Positions 15,535-24,793 of a DNA stretch of 45,151 nucleotides are shown piece after piece. The stretch covers positions 1-45,151 of the forward strand of contig JAGBTG010000014.1 in assembly GCA_017631435.1 (NCBI GenBank), read 5' to 3'. Below the pieces are notes generated by a model. It saw only the letters and a program-made list of their open reading frames with translations. It did no database searches and was not told where the DNA came from. The stretch comes from Bacteroidales bacterium (GTDB lineage: Bacteria; Bacteroidota; Bacteroidia; Bacteroidales; UBA932). Each line of letters begins with the position of its first letter. Positions within the stretch are counted from its first letter, which is position 1. The position numbers and the translations under genes are program-made.

Positions 15535-18249
15535 CTAGAATAATGTAGGTTCATCAAACTCTACAGTAGACCCAGGAGCAAATCCTTCTCCGGAAGCACC
15601 TTCGGCAGATGCCTGTGCATCTGAGTCCCCAACCTGACTGTCGGGAAGATTTTCATCTTCCGGGTCTTCTTTCTGCAGCGGCTCAATGAATTTCACACTC
15701 TCCACCTCAAATGCTGTTGCCCTCTTTCCTTTTGCCCTGAAGCCTTTCTTGCCAATGAACTCCTCAACGTCAATTGCCTCATTTTCCCTCTTGGCATGCT
15801 TGCCTCCAAAGGTGATGAGTGCCTGTGGATGCAGATCCTCGGAAAGTTCCACAAAACGGGAACCTGGGGCGTCTGAGATGAACAGCTGCGGCACATTGTC
15901 GGACGGTTCAAAAGAGAACCTCTTTATATAGTGGAATCCGGTTTCGCCGTCTACGTAGATTGCACTGAAGGTCTTCTCCTGATCGAATTTCTCCACCCTC
16001 AACAGCTCACCCTGGTAGCGGTTGCTCAAGTCAAAGTTGGTGGTGTGGTATGTACCGTCTGCACATACAACCAGGATGCGGTCGCCTGGCTGGAACTCGC
16101 CAAGTAGCCTTCCCCTTGAGTCTTCGTTCAGGCGGTTGATATCCTCGTCAAACCAGATTGGCTTGCCGCCCATAGTGGCAATGCCTTTGGTCTTGAGCTG
16201 CACCTTATGAAGCGGGTTCCTTGAAAGGATATTACCCATTGAGGCCCTGCCTTTTACTGCAAGTTCTGCAAAGTTGTACTCAAAAATCAGTTTCTTCAGT
16301 TTAGGACGCGGCTTGAGGAAAATCTTGAGGATTTCTGCCTCGCCGTTAGGATTGGCCGAGAACCATACAAGGGTTGAATCCGGCTTGCCCTGAGTTACAT
16401 CATACCATTTGTCCCTGGTAACTCCTGTAACTGCAAACCTCTTGGCATACACTATACCGGTCTTGCCGTCTGCAGAGTACTTGCCGTCCTTGTATGCCAC
16501 GTTGTATATTGTGCGGGTATCGTTCTTGAGGAACACTGCCGCATGAAGAATATCCTTTCCTACAAAGGCTTTGCTCTGTACTTTGGTAACTATGTATTTT
16601 CCGTTCTTGAGGAATACAATTATATCGTCAATATCCGAGCATTCGCACACGTACTCGGCATTCTCGTCTTTCTTGAGATCTGTACCTATAAAGCCCTCCT
16701 CCCTGTTCACATACAGTTTGGCATTGGCCACCGCAACCTTAACCGCCTCAATGGTCTCAAAGTTGCTTATCTCAGTCAGGCGAGGGTATTTATCGCCATA
16801 TTTCTTCTTGAGTTTCCTGAAGTAGTCAATTGCATAGGCTACAAGGTTGGCAAGGTTGTTCTTCACCACCTTCATCTCTGCCTCAAGCTTGGCAATCTTC
16901 TCGTCTACAACTTTCACATCAAACTTGGAGATCTTTCGCACCGGTTTCTCCACAAGTTTAAGAATATCGTCCATGATGATTGGGCGCAAAACAAGATTCT
17001 GGAACTCCAGCATCTTCTTGTGCACATCATCAAGCTGCTCCTCCCATGTGCGGGCCTCCTGCTCCAGGATGCGGTATACCTTGTTCTCAAAGAAGATCTT
17101 CTCCAGTGAGAAGTAGTGCCACTCGTTCTCCAGCTCTGCAAGACGGATCTCAAGTTCCCTCTTAAGCAGTTCTTTTGTATAGTCTGCACTGTAGCGGAGA
17201 ATCTCATCCACACCAATGAAGTGGGGATGCTTGTCCATAATAACACAGGCATTCGGCGAGATTGACACCTCACAGTCTGTGAAGGCATATAGTGCATCTA
17301 TGGTTTTGTCGGGAGAAATGTCATTGTGCAGATGGATGATGATCTCTGCGTTTGCTGCAGTGTTGTCATCTACCTTCTTTATCTTAATCTTGCCCTTGTC
17401 GTTGGCCTTGAGGATGCTCTCAATGAGGATTGAGGTGCTCTTTCCAAAAGGGAGTTCTGTGATTACAAGGGTTTTCTTGTCAAGTTTTGAGATCTTTGCC
17501 CTCACCTTTACCGCTCCGCCACGCAAGCCGCGGTTGTATTTTGAGCAGTCTATGAGTCCTCCGGTAGGGAAATCGGGGTAAAGTTCAAACTCCTCCCCTT
17601 TATAGTGTGCTATTGCAGCGTCAATTACCTCATTGAAGTTGTGGGGAAGGATCTTTGAGGCAAGACCTACGGCAATACCCTCAACACCCTGTACAAGGAG
17701 CAAAGGGAATTTCACCGGAAGGTTTACAGGCTCCTGGTTTCTGCCGTCGTAGGAGTTCATCCACTCGGTGGTCTTTGGATTGAACACAACCTCCTTTGCA
17801 AACTCGCTCAGGCGGGCCTCAATATAACGGGGTGCAGCAGCACTGTCTCCGGTAAGTATGTTACCCCAGTTACCCTGGCAATCCACAAGAAGGTCTTTCT
17901 GTCCAAGCTGCACCAGCGCATCTCCAATGGATGCATCACCGTGAGGGTGATACTGCATTGTCTGTCCAATGATGTTGGCCACCTTGTTGTAGCGACCGTC
18001 ATCAATGTTCTTCATGGCATGCATGATACGCCTCTGCACCGGCTTGAATCCATCTGTGATATGAGGCACCGCACGCTCCAGAATTACATATGAAGCATAA
18101 TCAAGGAACCAGTCCCTGTACATTCCGGTAAGTTTGTACTTGTTCTCACCGTCCTGTATAAGTTTCTCATATTTTCCCGAGTTCTCCGCTGTCCCCTCAA
18201 CAATCTCGTCCATCTCCTCCTGAGCACCTGTAATCTCTTCGTCCTGCAT
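15535..18249 (-). CDS. parC: DNA topoisomerase IV subunit A (ParC/GyrA family)
   Basis: 904-residue type IIA topoisomerase DNA-cleavage subunit. The winged-helix region carries YHPHGDASIGDALV at about 100-113. The catalytic tyrosine is Y142, next to R141 (AAAPRYIEARLS). The tower and coiled-coil regions follow, then a C-terminal beta-pinwheel of about 350 residues, and an acidic tail rich in Glu, Asp and Ser (about 860-904). The early sequence (GMYRDWFLDYASYVILERA) and the lack of a canonical GyrA box suggest the Bacteroidetes ParC type, but GyrA cannot be excluded without comparison. The parE partner is not in the window. Upstream recJ is 34 bp away, aroK 16 bp downstream. Confidence 0.9.
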   Translation of the reverse strand: MQDEEITGAQEEMDEIVEGTAENSGKYEKLIQDGENKYKLTGMYRDWFLDYASYVILERAVPHITDGFKPVQRRIMHAMKNIDDGRYNKVANIIGQTMQYHPHGDASIGDALVQLGQKDLLVDCQGNWGNILTGDSAAAPRYIEARLSEFAKEVVFNPKTTEWMNSYDGRNQEPVNLPVKFPLLLVQGVEGIAVGLASKILPHNFNEVIDAAIAHYKGEEFELYPDFPTGGLIDCSKYNRGLRGGAVKVRAKISKLDKKTLVITELPFGKSTSILIESILKANDKGKIKIKKVDDNTAANAEIIIHLHNDISPDKTIDALYAFTDCEVSISPNACVIMDKHPHFIGVDEILRYSADYTKELLKRELEIRLAELENEWHYFSLEKIFFENKVYRILEQEARTWEEQLDDVHKKMLEFQNLVLRPIIMDDILKLVEKPVRKISKFDVKVVDEKIAKLEAEMKVVKNNLANLVAYAIDYFRKLKKKYGDKYPRLTEISNFETIEAVKVAVANAKLYVNREEGFIGTDLKKDENAEYVCECSDIDDIIVFLKNGKYIVTKVQSKAFVGKDILHAAVFLKNDTRTIYNVAYKDGKYSADGKTGIVYAKRFAVTGVTRDKWYDVTQGKPDSTLVWFSANPNGEAEILKIFLKPRPKLKKLIFEYNFAELAVKGRASMGNILSRNPLHKVQLKTKGIATMGGKPIWFDEDINRLNEDSRGRLLGEFQPGDRILVVCADGTYHTTNFDLSNRYQGELLRVEKFDQEKTFSAIYVDGETGFHYIKRFSFEPSDNVPQLFISDAPGSRFVELSEDLHPQALITFGGKHAKRENEAIDVEEFIGKKGFRAKGKRATAFEVESVKFIEPLQKEDPEDENLPDSQVGDSDAQASAEGASGEGFAPGSTVEFDEPTLF

Positions 18250-18283
18250 AACGTTATATTTGAATGGTTCCTTAATTGGCTGA

Positions 18284-20026
18284 CTAAATGAAATCTTCCC
18301 TGTTTCTTATATCCTTAATCCTCAACTGGAGGTTGGCAATTCCCCTGTAGTAGTTCTCCGCAATTGAATAGCAGATATCCACCGGATTTCCTCCCTGCAT
18401 ATGGCTGAAGTGCTCGCTCTTGTTGAATGCGATTGCTGAGATGTACCTGTACGGCTCGTCCTCCTGGATAAGTTCCAGTTTAAGGTGACCGTTGTCACTT
18501 CCCACTACCCTTCCGTTTCCGTTGTCGTACACGTTCTCGGTAACAAATACCGGCGAACTGTTGCCCGGACCGAACGGCTGGAACTGCTTCAGAATCCTGA
18601 AGAATTTAGGGGTAATCTGCTTGAAATCAAGGAATGAGTCAATATTTACAATTGGAGTAAGTATCTCCTTGGTTATCTTCTGTGCCACAAACGCCTCAAA
18701 CCTCTGCGAGAACTCCTCAAGGTTCTCCTCCTTAAGGGTCATTCCGGCAGCATACATATGTCCGCCAAAGTTCTCCAAAAGATCTGAACAGCTCTCAATT
18801 GCCTCATAAAGGTCAAAACCAGGAATACTCCTGGCAGAACCTGTAACAAAGCCGTTGGAGTTGGTAAGGACTATTGTAGGCTTGTAATATGCCTCAACAA
18901 GACGGCTCGCCACAATACCCACAACACCCTTGTGCCACTGCGGGTTATACACCACAGTAGACTTGCGGCTCTCAAAATCGGGCGACTGCTTAACCATCTC
19001 AATTGCCTCTACGGTAATCTCGCGGTCTACGTTCTTGCGCTCGTTGTTGTGCACATTTATCTCTTTTCCAATGTTCAATGCATCCTCCTCCCTTCTTGAA
19101 GTAAGCAGGTCAACTGCCATCCTTCCGCTCTCCATCCTTCCTGCAGCATTGATCCTCGGACCAATCTTGAACACTATATCATCTATGGAAATTGTATGTT
19201 TTTCCAATCCCGACAGCTTTATCATTGAAAGCAAACCCTTGCGGGGAGCCTCATTCAGCTGCTTGAGGCCATAGAATGCCAACACCCTGTTCTCACCTGT
19301 TACCGAAACAAGGTCTGTAGCAATGCTCACAGCAACCAGATCCAGCAGGTGGACAATCTTCTCAAACGGAATACCATACTTCTGGGCATATCCCTGCACC
19401 AGCTTGAATCCTACTCCGCATCCCGACAGATCATCAAAAGGGTAGTTGCAATCCTCTCTCTTGGGATCGAGGATAGCCACTGCCTGAGGAAGGGTTTCGT
19501 CGGGAAGATGGTGGTCGCACACAATCACATCTATTCCCCTCTCCTTGGCATACTGCACCTTCTCCACCGCCTTAATTCCGCAGTCGAGGGCTATAAGAAG
19601 GGTATACCCCCCTTCATGGGCCCAGTCAATTCCCTTGTAGGAAATGCCGTACCCCTCATCATACCTCACCGGAATGTAATACTCCAGGTTCTGGGTAAGG
19701 GTACTCAAGAATGTATATACAAGGGAAACTGCCGATGTACCGTCTACATCGTAGTCTCCGTAAACCAGAATTTTCTCATTGTTCTGTATAGCCCTGTGCA
19801 CACGCTCCACCGCCTTCTCCATATCCTTCATAAGGAACGGGTCATGCAGCATCTTGAGGTCTGGCCTGAAGAATGTCCTGGCCTCCTCGTATGTTGTAAT
19901 GCCCCTCTGTACCAAAAGGTTGGCCAGTACGGGGTCTGTTCCCAGCTCATGGGACAGACGGCGCACAGCAGCCGGGTTTCCCGGCTCCTTAACTATCCAC
20001 TTTCTCCCTATATTATTAATTTCCAT
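18284..20026 (-). CDS. recJ: single-stranded-DNA exonuclease RecJ
   Basis: RecJ degrades single-stranded DNA 5'-3' in recombination and mismatch repair. The DHH phosphoesterase core is intact: motif I YGDYDVDGTSA (about 89-99 from the ATG), motif III DHH (about 171-173), and the DHHA1 region with FGGHMYAAGMTL. An OB-type C-terminal region ends the 580-residue protein. The ATG at 20026 is used; a TTG three codons upstream overlaps a TAATTTTG promoter-like box. With this start the message would have almost no leader. parC lies 34 bp downstream. Confidence 0.94.
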   Translation of the reverse strand: MEINNIGRKWIVKEPGNPAAVRRLSHELGTDPVLANLLVQRGITTYEEARTFFRPDLKMLHDPFLMKDMEKAVERVHRAIQNNEKILVYGDYDVDGTSAVSLVYTFLSTLTQNLEYYIPVRYDEGYGISYKGIDWAHEGGYTLLIALDCGIKAVEKVQYAKERGIDVIVCDHHLPDETLPQAVAILDPKREDCNYPFDDLSGCGVGFKLVQGYAQKYGIPFEKIVHLLDLVAVSIATDLVSVTGENRVLAFYGLKQLNEAPRKGLLSMIKLSGLEKHTISIDDIVFKIGPRINAAGRMESGRMAVDLLTSRREEDALNIGKEINVHNNERKNVDREITVEAIEMVKQSPDFESRKSTVVYNPQWHKGVVGIVASRLVEAYYKPTIVLTNSNGFVTGSARSIPGFDLYEAIESCSDLLENFGGHMYAAGMTLKEENLEEFSQRFEAFVAQKITKEILTPIVNIDSFLDFKQITPKFFRILKQFQPFGPGNSSPVFVTENVYDNGNGRVVGSDNGHLKLELIQEDEPYRYISAIAFNKSEHFSHMQGGNPVDICYSIAENYYRGIANLQLRIKDIRNREDFI

Positions 20027-20032
20027 AACACG

Positions 20033-20040
20033 CAAAATTA
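20033..20040 (-). promoter_or_regulatory. candidate -7 box immediately before recJ
   Basis: On the minus strand TAATTTTG fits TAnnTTTG and ends only 6 bases before the recJ ATG, so transcription from it would give a leaderless or nearly leaderless message. There is no clear -33 TTTG. Confidence 0.35.
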
Positions 20041-20065
20041 ATAAAACATTTCGTTTAAAACAACG

Positions 20066-20875
20066 CTACAAATTGCGCTGGCGTACCGCCTCATAACATA
20101 AAACTGCCGCAGAAACCGAAACATTCAGCGAGTCAAGTTCGCCCAGCATTGGAATCTTAATTTTGGCATTTGAAGCCTCCCTCCAGAAATCTGTAAGTCC
20201 TGTAGACTCTGTACCCATTACAATTGCCGTAGGGGAAACCATATCGGTATCATAATACCACTCGGAATCCTGAAGCTGCGCAGTAAAGATGTTTATTTTG
20301 TTTGCACGGAGCCACTCAAGGGCCTCCTCATTGCTGCAGGCAACCACCTGGTTGGTAAAGATGCCACCCAGGCTTGAACGGATAAGATTGGGATTATAAA
20401 GGTCTGTAAGGGGATCACACACCAGCACAGCATCAATTCCGCAAGCATCTGCTGTCCTGAGCAGCGCACCCAGGTTACCCGGCTTTTCCACACTCTCAAC
20501 CACCAGCACAAGCGGACTGTTCCACTGCCTGCCAAACTTTATATCCTTCAACTGAAGCTTTTTCTGCTCCACAACTGCCACTACCCCCTCTGTGCTCTCC
20601 CTGTATGCAATTTTGGAATAGGCCGCTGCCGAAAGGGAGAACAGAGTTGTATCAGCCCCCTCAGGGAACATTTTCCCTATATCCTCCGCTGCTGCAATCT
20701 GGCTATTGAAGAACACACTCTTAACAGCATAACCATTGCGCACACACGCCTCAACCTCACGTAATCCTTCAACCACAAACAGCCCCTGGCTGCGCCTCTC
20801 CTTTGATTTCTCCAAAAGGGCCACAACCTCCTTCAACTTGGGATTCTGTGCAGATGTTATTTCCAAAACTTTCAT
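20066..20875 (-). CDS. SpoU (TrmH)-family RNA 2'-O-methyltransferase
   Basis: 269 residues. An N-terminal substrate-binding domain (KEVVALLEKSKERRSQGLF) is followed by the SPOUT knot. The three SpoU motifs are present: EKPGNLGALLRTADACG, then AIVMGTESTGLTDFW, then PMLGELDSLNVSVSAAVLCY. It transfers a methyl group from S-adenosylmethionine to a ribose 2'-OH in rRNA or tRNA. The length suits RlmB-like 23S rRNA methyltransferases, but the target cannot be fixed. Recj starts 39 bp downstream of its stop. Confidence 0.92.
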   Translation of the reverse strand: MKVLEITSAQNPKLKEVVALLEKSKERRSQGLFVVEGLREVEACVRNGYAVKSVFFNSQIAAAEDIGKMFPEGADTTLFSLSAAAYSKIAYRESTEGVVAVVEQKKLQLKDIKFGRQWNSPLVLVVESVEKPGNLGALLRTADACGIDAVLVCDPLTDLYNPNLIRSSLGGIFTNQVVACSNEEALEWLRANKINIFTAQLQDSEWYYDTDMVSPTAIVMGTESTGLTDFWREASNAKIKIPMLGELDSLNVSVSAAVLCYEAVRQRNL

Positions 20876-20925
20876 TGTAGCAAATTCCTGTTTCTACGTT
20901 GTTTCAAACGATTCAATCAAAATAT

Positions 20926-21049
20926 AAAAAAGCGGCTAAAGAGGTGGAAATTCAAGGCTTGCGAAGACTGGGAAACCGGAGTTTACTTCTGTAAATGAGG
21001 ATTTCACCGTCAAGCGTAACGCAGAATTTACCCTATTTAGCCGCTTTTT
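20926..21049. other. structured intergenic element, possible small RNA and lysS terminator
   Basis: A 124-bp element closed by AAAAAAGCGGCTAAA (20926-20940) and TTTAGCCGCTTTTT (21036-21049). Inside are GGT-GG-AAATTC (20943-20953) pairing with GAATTTACC (21024-21032), GCTTG (20957-20961) with CAAGC (21011-21015), a CTGG-GAAA-CCGG hairpin (20968-20979) and GTTTAC-TTCT-GTAAAT (20981-20996). The 5' segment can instead pair with ATTTCACC (21001-21008), which excludes the first pairing. It ends 2 bp from the lysS stop, and on that strand the outer stem could also act as terminator. Confidence 0.6.
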
Positions 21050-21051
21050 AA

Positions 21052-22566
21052 TTATTTGTAGCTCTCAGGTCTCATCTGAGGGAAGAACAGCACATCCTGA
21101 ATGGTGGTCTGTCCGGTCATGAACATTGTCAAGCGGTCGATACCGATACCCATACCTGATGTTGGAGGCATACCGTACTCAAGAGCACGAACAAAGTCCA
21201 TATCAATGTACATAGCCTCATCATCTCCCTTGTCTTTAAGCTTAAGCTGGTCCTCAAAACGGGCAAGCTGATCAATTGGATCATTCAGCTCACTGTATGC
21301 ATTTGCAAGCTCCTTACCGCATACGAACAGCTCAAAGCGCTCAGTAAGGTTAGGGTTGCTTCTGTGACGTTTTGTAAGCGGAGACATTGAAACAGGGTAA
21401 TCTGTAATGAATGTAGGCTGTACAAGGTGTTTCTCGCAGTACTCGCCAAAGATTGCATCAATAAGCTTGCCCTCACCCATCTTCTCGTCAACCTCAACAT
21501 GAAGCTTCTTGCAGGTCTCCCTCAACTCTGCCTCGCTCATGCCGGCAATATCAACACCTGCATACTCCTTAATTGCCTCAAGCATAGGAAGTCTTCTGTA
21601 ACCTGCAGCAAAATCAACCTCTGTGCCGTTGATGTTTACCTTGGTAGTTCCGTTTACAGCCTGAGCAACAGTTGCAAGCATCTCCTCCACAAAATCCATC
21701 ATCCAGTTGTAGTCCTTGTATGCAACATAAATCTCCATACAGGTAAACTCAGGGTTATGGGTTCTGTCCATACCCTCGTTACGGAAGTTCTTTGCAAACT
21801 CATACACACCGTTGTAACCGCCAACGATAAGACGTTTCAGATAAAGCTCATTTGCAATACGCAAATAAAGCGGCATGTCCAAAGTATTGTGGTGGGTAAT
21901 GAACGGTCTTGCAGTTGCACCTCCAGGAATAGGCTGAAGGATTGGGGTCTCCACCTCAAGGCAGCCTCTCTCATCAAAGAAACGGCGCATTGTAGAGATA
22001 ATCTTTGACCTCTTCATGAATGTCTCCCTAACCTGAGGGTTAACAATCAAATCCACATATCTCTGGCGGTATCTCAACTCAGGATCTGAGAATGCGTCAA
22101 ACACCTCACCGTCCTTCTCCTTAACGATAGGAAGAACTCTCAAAGATTTGCTCAACACTGTAAGCTCTTTAGCGTGCACAGATTTCTGGCCGGTCTGGGT
22201 AACAAAAGCAAAACCTTTGATACCAACAATATCTCCAATATCAAGCAATTTCTTGAAAACTGTGTTGTAAAGGGTCTTGTCCTCACCTGGGCAAATCTCG
22301 TCTCTCTTAACATAAACCTGTACCCTTCCGCTCTCATCCATAAGCTCAATGAAAGCAGCTGCACCCATGATACGGCGGCTCATGATACGGCCGGCAATTA
22401 CCACATCAGCAAAATTGCCCTCCTCAGGATTGTATCTCTCCCTGATGTCCTCTGTTGTTGCATTTACAGGAAACATTGCAGCCGGATAAGGCTCAATGCC
22501 AAGCTCCCTCATCTGTACAAGAGCATTGCGTCTGTTCAACTCCTGCTCGTTCAAATTCAATTCCAT
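21052..22566 (-). CDS. lysS: lysyl-tRNA synthetase, class II
   Basis: Charges tRNA-Lys. 504 residues, the normal bacterial length. An N-terminal OB-fold anticodon-binding domain (about 55-150, with [14 protein letters not shown]) is followed by the class II core. Motif 2 is [18 protein letters not shown] and motif 3 is [14 protein letters not shown] near the C-terminus. The active-site block [20 protein letters not shown] is intact. It reads toward the structured element at 20926-21049. A promoter-like box lies in the 92-bp leader region, so it is probably transcribed alone. Confidence 0.97.
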   Translation of the reverse strand: MELNLNEQELNRRNALVQMRELGIEPYPAAMFPVNATTEDIRERYNPEEGNFADVVIAGRIMSRRIMGAAAFIELMDESGRVQVYVKRDEICPGEDKTLYNTVFKKLLDIGDIVGIKGFAFVTQTGQKSVHAKELTVLSKSLRVLPIVKEKDGEVFDAFSDPELRYRQRYVDLIVNPQVRETFMKRSKIISTMRRFFDERGCLEVETPILQPIPGGATARPFITHHNTLDMPLYLRIANELYLKRLIVGGYNGVYEFAKNFRNEGMDRTHNPEFTCMEIYVAYKDYNWMMDFVEEMLATVAQAVNGTTKVNINGTEVDFAAGYRRLPMLEAIKEYAGVDIAGMSEAELRETCKKLHVEVDEKMGEGKLIDAIFGEYCEKHLVQPTFITDYPVSMSPLTKRHRSNPNLTERFELFVCGKELANAYSELNDPIDQLARFEDQLKLKDKGDDEAMYIDMDFVRALEYGMPPTSGMGIGIDRLTMFMTGQTTIQDVLFFPQMRPESYK

Positions 22567-22629
22567 ATATGTATTATTTTAATTATCAATTATTTAACTC
22601 CCGACAATTCTCCGGGAATATAAGAAACA

Positions 22630-22637
22630 CAAAAATA
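22630..22637 (-). promoter_or_regulatory. candidate -7 box for lysS
   Basis: On the minus strand TATTTTTG fits TAnnTTTG, about 63 bases before the lysS ATG. The leader between them holds a TTGTCGGGA word (22599-22605 core) and a small TCCCG/CGGGA pairing. No well-spaced -33 TTTG was found. Confidence 0.4.
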
Positions 22638-22658
22638 ATACATTTTTTGCACAAAACC

Positions 22659-23267
22659 CTACGGAGCCTCACAAAAATTTCTCTTCAAAGTTGTATATGT
22701 TACAGCCCTTATTTTCTCTATCCCGCCTGTCTTCCTGTACCGTCTCAAGGAACTCTCCACCACCTTCCCCTTCTCAACCTTAAGGTGCACCTGATGCTCC
22801 GCAGTCCTGTTGAAGCCCATGTGGGCATATGCCACCAGCTTCCCTTTACCGGCTATCAGGTCACCGCTTACCCAATCAGCACATATCCCCTTCCGGGTAC
22901 AACTCTCCCTGAACACCCCCTTAAGGGAATCGGCCGGATATACAACCGTAAATTCCTCGCGTGCCACCGTATCGTACATTTCCACAACCACCTCCTTGAG
23001 ATACATTTTCCCATCCCTGATTTCCCAGGTACAATTGTACCCAAATGGATTTGCCATAGTGCACTTTGTCACCGCAGTTCCCTCCCTTTCCTTAAGGAAA
23101 TCCTGCAGCCTTCCGCTATACTGTTCATTGATGGGCCATGCATACAGATCCCACTTCTCCCCGTTTATGTAAATTGCATCTGCAGCCAACCCGGTAGCCT
23201 TCAGTTTTCCGGGCACAAACATCACTAAAATCACCAGAACAACTGGAATAAAAAAAGATTTACTCAT
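22659..23267 (-). CDS. exported or membrane-anchored protein of unknown function
   Basis: 202 residues from the ATG at 23267, which opens a hydrophobic N-terminus (MSKSFFIPVVLVILVMF) and is preferred over the much longer frame that runs into the opposing TolC-type gene. The mature part contains INGEKWDLYAWPIN and several Cys (KCTMANPFGYNCTWEIRDG, ESCTRKGICADW), possibly forming disulfides in the periplasm. It ends CEAP. I do not recognise the family. It is divergent from the export operon at 23360 across 92 bp, so shared control is possible but not shown. It precedes lysS by 92 bp on the same strand. Confidence 0.7.
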   Translation of the reverse strand: MSKSFFIPVVLVILVMFVPGKLKATGLAADAIYINGEKWDLYAWPINEQYSGRLQDFLKEREGTAVTKCTMANPFGYNCTWEIRDGKMYLKEVVVEMYDTVAREEFTVVYPADSLKGVFRESCTRKGICADWVSGDLIAGKGKLVAYAHMGFNRTAEHQVHLKVEKGKVVESSLRRYRKTGGIEKIRAVTYTTLKRNFCEAP

Positions 23268-23359
23268 AATGAAACAGTTTACCTGCATGCAAAACAAAAA
23301 CCTTGCCACCCTCAACAATTTTTCTTCCCGATTGTATTTCTCCATAAAACACTGGAACA

Positions 23360-24793
23360 ATGAAGAGACTTTTTCCCAAAATGGCCGCACTGTGGCTGCT
23401 GGCAGCCCCCCTGTTGGCACCGTTGCAACTTGCAGCACAGCCTGATACGCTCTCTCTTGAAGATGCCGCAGCAATTCTCATGGGCAGCAACAATGCAATA
23501 AAAAGTGCCTCAACAGCAACGGAGGTAGCCAGGGCCCAGAAACGGCAACTCAACTCCACCTGGTACCCCAATGTAAGTGTTGCTGGAGGGTATTTTCATT
23601 TTTCAAATGACATCTCCGTAGAGGCTGATTTGAGCGGTGCAGCACACAACCTTACACAGGGGCTCGCACAGGCAATTCCGCAACTTGAGATGCTGCTGCC
23701 CCAACTGCAGCAGATAATCTCGGCCATTGCCGGCAAACCCCTCTCCCTCCCCTTGCTCAAACAGGATCTGGCAACCGTTGATGCAGTTGCCCTGTGGCCT
23801 CTGATTACGGGTGGAAAAAGGATATACGCTTCCAGAATAGGACGCGGACTGGAAGATGCGGCCCTACAGATGGAAAGGCTCACTGAAAATGCCCAGATGG
23901 CCCTGATGCTCAACACTTACTACACCCTGAAACTCAGCGGTGAAACCATAGCCATGCAGCAGGAAAACCTCAACTTTTACCGTCGCCTGCACTTTAATGC
24001 CACCCGCCTTTTCCAGGAGGGATTCATAAACAAGGCCGAGTATCTTGTTTCAGAAGTTGCCCTCAGGGAGGCCGAAAGGGAATATGAAACCTCCGTAAGC
24101 CGGAAAGAGGTTGCCCTCAATGCTCTCGGAGGGGTTCTGGGGAAGAAGTTGCCGCAAGTGGAACTGTCGGGAAGATTCTTCTCAATTGATTCATTGCCCG
24201 ACATTTATTCCATGAATGAGGAAATTCTGCAGGAGAATGCAGTTCTGGGGATACTCCATGCCCAACAGGAGATTCTCCACAACAGGGAGAAGATTGCCCA
24301 AAGTGATTACTTTCCCAATGTTGCCCTTTTTGCCAGGCAGAATATCCACTCCTGGAACATACCAAAGAATCTTGCCCCCCGCACCACCATAGGGGCGGCA
24401 ATGCAGTGGAACATTTTCAACGGCACAGCCCGTGAAAACAGCATAAAGGAGGCCCAGCTCCAGCAGGAACAACTGGAATATGAAATTGCCAAAACAGAAC
24501 AGGACCTCATTACGGCAGCACTCGCCCTGCGGAGCGGAATGGCCGACGCCCTGCACAATATAACAGCCATGGAACAGGCTTGCCAACTGGCGCGTGAACT
24601 GTTGAAAGAGAGGGAGAAAGCCTTTGCAGAGGGGATGGCCACCTCTACAGATGTTGTGGCAGCAAGAGCTGCCCTCACCAAAGCCTCAACCGCCCTCAAC
24701 CTTGCAAAATGGGAGTACTGCACATCGCTGGCAAATCTCCTTGCACTATCATGCAATACAGACAAATTTATAGAACTGCACAATGAAAACTGA
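23360..24793 (+). CDS. TolC-family outer-membrane efflux protein
   Basis: 477 residues: a signal peptide ending near LQLAAQ, then two repeats of outer-membrane efflux helices and strands. Typical features include LSLEDAAAILMGSNNAIKSA at the N-terminus, long heptad-rich helices, and an N-P-x-x-T-like end region (LAKWEYCTSLANLLALS). It forms the trimeric outer-membrane duct of an export system. The HlyD-type adaptor gene starts 11 bp before this gene's stop, which indicates translational coupling. It carries a CTGTCGGGAAGATTCTT word at 24165 (codons for L-S-G-R). Confidence 0.92.
   Translation: MKRLFPKMAALWLLAAPLLAPLQLAAQPDTLSLEDAAAILMGSNNAIKSASTATEVARAQKRQLNSTWYPNVSVAGGYFHFSNDISVEADLSGAAHNLTQGLAQAIPQLEMLLPQLQQIISAIAGKPLSLPLLKQDLATVDAVALWPLITGGKRIYASRIGRGLEDAALQMERLTENAQMALMLNTYYTLKLSGETIAMQQENLNFYRRLHFNATRLFQEGFINKAEYLVSEVALREAEREYETSVSRKEVALNALGGVLGKKLPQVELSGRFFSIDSLPDIYSMNEEILQENAVLGILHAQQEILHNREKIAQSDYFPNVALFARQNIHSWNIPKNLAPRTTIGAAMQWNIFNGTARENSIKEAQLQQEQLEYEIAKTEQDLITAALALRSGMADALHNITAMEQACQLARELLKEREKAFAEGMATSTDVVAARAALTKASTALNLAKWEYCTSLANLLALSCNTDKFIELHNEN

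Noticed and set aside
15535-18249. Calling the topoisomerase subunit GyrA
   Set aside because: No canonical GyrA box was seen in the C-terminal domain and the protein looks like the Bacteroidetes ParC type; kept as a stated alternative.
23268-23474. N-terminal extension of the unknown gene at 22659
   Set aside because: It would run through the start of the opposing TolC-type gene; the ATG at 23267 opens a normal hydrophobic N-terminus.
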